Source of the DNA: Acidimicrobiaceae bacterium
GTDB taxonomy: Bacteria > Actinomycetota > Acidimicrobiia > Acidimicrobiales > UBA10347
DNA: 5,459 nucleotides
Direction of reading: 5' to 3'
Assembly (NCBI GenBank): GCA_003485885.1
Contig: DNHM01000475.1
Span: 1 to 5,459 of the forward strand
The translations under genes were made by a program, and so were the position numbers. Below, piece by piece: positions 4,955-5,459 of the stretch. The number at the start of each line of letters is the position of its first letter. Positions within the stretch are counted from its first letter, which is position 1. The notes under the pieces were generated by a model. That model was given only the letters and a program-made list of their open reading frames with translations, ran no database searches and was not told where the DNA came from.

Positions 4955-4960
4955 CATCAC

Positions 4961-5419
4961 ATGTCGAGACGTGATCAAGTCCGAATGACCGACCAGGAAA
5001 TTGCCGATTTCCTCGCCGAGCCGCACCTGTGCAGGATTGGCACCATCGGGCCGAAACGGCCGGGTGGGGCTCCGAACACGGTGCACCTTGTTGCGATGAA
5101 TTACGGCTTTCTCGATGGCCTGCCCGCCTTTTGGACCTACAAGAAGGCCCAGAAGACCAAGAACCTCGAGCGAGATCCATCGATCTCCATGCTGGTCGAC
5201 ACGGGGGTGCTGTACCCCGAGTTGAAAGGTGTCTCGATCCAAGGCCGGGGCGAACTCATCTACGACGAGGACGCAGTGCTCGCTCTGGCCGACTCGTTGG
5301 CAGAACGTTACGGCCTTCCTGACGACGCTCGTGCCTCGGCCCCCAAACGAGCCGTGGTCCGAGTCATAGCCGACAAGACCATGTCATGGGACCACGCAAA
5401 ACTCGACGGAAACTACTGA
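4961..5419 (+). CDS. PPOX-family split-barrel flavin/F420-binding protein
   Basis: This 152-residue protein has the length and layout of the pyridoxamine 5'-phosphate oxidase-like split barrel, a dimeric fold that binds FMN or coenzyme F420 for redox reactions. Landmarks are MTDQEIADFLAEPHLCRIGT (9-28), where the first helix leads into the first strand; NYGFLDGLPAFWTYKKAQKTKNLERDP, split here as NYGFLDGLPAFW (47-58) then TYKKAQKTKNLERDP (59-73), the cofactor-phosphate region; ISMLVDTG (75-82); LKGVSIQGRGEL (88-99); and a C-terminal SWDHAKLDGNY. That ending is typical of actinobacterial PPOX proteins. The cofactor and substrate cannot be told from sequence by eye. I place the start at ATG 4961, which fits the TACGAT element. 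ATG 4985 (MTDQ) is the alternative. The frame is open further upstream into the preceding gene, but that part is not family-like. It lies 91 bp after the amidohydrolase on the same strand, so the two could be partly co-transcribed. Confidence 0.88.
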   Translation: MSRRDQVRMTDQEIADFLAEPHLCRIGTIGPKRPGGAPNTVHLVAMNYGFLDGLPAFWTYKKAQKTKNLERDPSISMLVDTGVLYPELKGVSIQGRGELIYDEDAVLALADSLAERYGLPDDARASAPKRAVVRVIADKTMSWDHAKLDGNY

Positions 5420-5446
5420 GGTGAGGGCGAACGCCCCCATCTCACC
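5420..5446 (+). terminator. Hairpin terminator directly after the PPOX gene
   Basis: GGTGAG (5420-5425) pairs perfectly with CTCACC (5441-5446), with a further GGC/GCC inner stem (5426-5428 with 5433-5435) and a five-base bulge. The stem begins on the base after the TGA at 5417-5419. No T-run follows, a common feature of terminators in GC-rich actinobacteria. Confidence 0.5.
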
Positions 5447-5459
5447 CGGCTAGTGTCAC

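Noticed and set aside
4778..4960. N-terminal extension of the PPOX protein into the amidohydrolase gene
   Set aside because: It would overlap the preceding gene by about 90 bp, and the extra residues are not part of the split-barrel family.
4471..5242. Two minus-strand open frames of about 160-190 codons opposite the amidohydrolase and PPOX genes
   Set aside because: Both overlap well-recognised plus-strand genes and contain no recognisable motif.

Overview
The window looks like chromosomal DNA from a GC-rich actinobacterium. An Acidimicrobiia-type marine or freshwater lineage is my guess, not a demonstration. The reasons are GC-rich codon use, a PPOX/F420-type split-barrel flavoprotein, a DUF732-like secreted domain, a SCPx-type thiolase, and genes with little or no Shine-Dalgarno sequence. 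I see no rRNA, tRNA, CRISPR array, transposase, integrase or phage gene.

Layout, left to right. (1) The N-terminal 89 residues of a thiolase, minus strand, run off the left edge. (2) A 190-bp divergent spacer carries three small symmetrical or repeated motifs. (3) A plus-strand isocitrate lyase/PEP mutase superfamily protein has several altered active-site positions. (4) A spacer with an imperfect hairpin follows. (5) A plus-strand secreted lipoprotein gene has a lipobox, a Pro-rich stalk and a helical domain. It is closed by TAG at 2312-2314, but the same frame stays open for 87 more codons and completes a DUF732-like domain. Its 5' end carries a perfect 14-bp tandem duplication that separates the best ATG from the rest of the gene. 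(6) A minus-strand zinc-free MDR quinone oxidoreductase converges on it. (7) A divergent promoter region carries a 9-bp direct repeat and an 11-bp inverted repeat. (8) A plus-strand amidohydrolase-fold (PF04909-type) hydrolase follows. (9) Last is a plus-strand PPOX-family flavin/F420 protein with a probable leaderless promoter and a hairpin terminator.

The thiolase, lyase-like protein, quinone reductase, amidohydrolase and flavoprotein are all small-molecule catabolism or redox types. They are in separate transcription units apart from a possible amidohydrolase-flavoprotein pair, so a single shared pathway is not shown. The most unusual locus is the lipoprotein gene. It carries two independent lesions (14-bp duplication and in-frame amber), which suggests recent pseudogenisation, phase variation with readthrough, or assembly/sequencing error. 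I do not see convincing evidence of a new multi-gene system.
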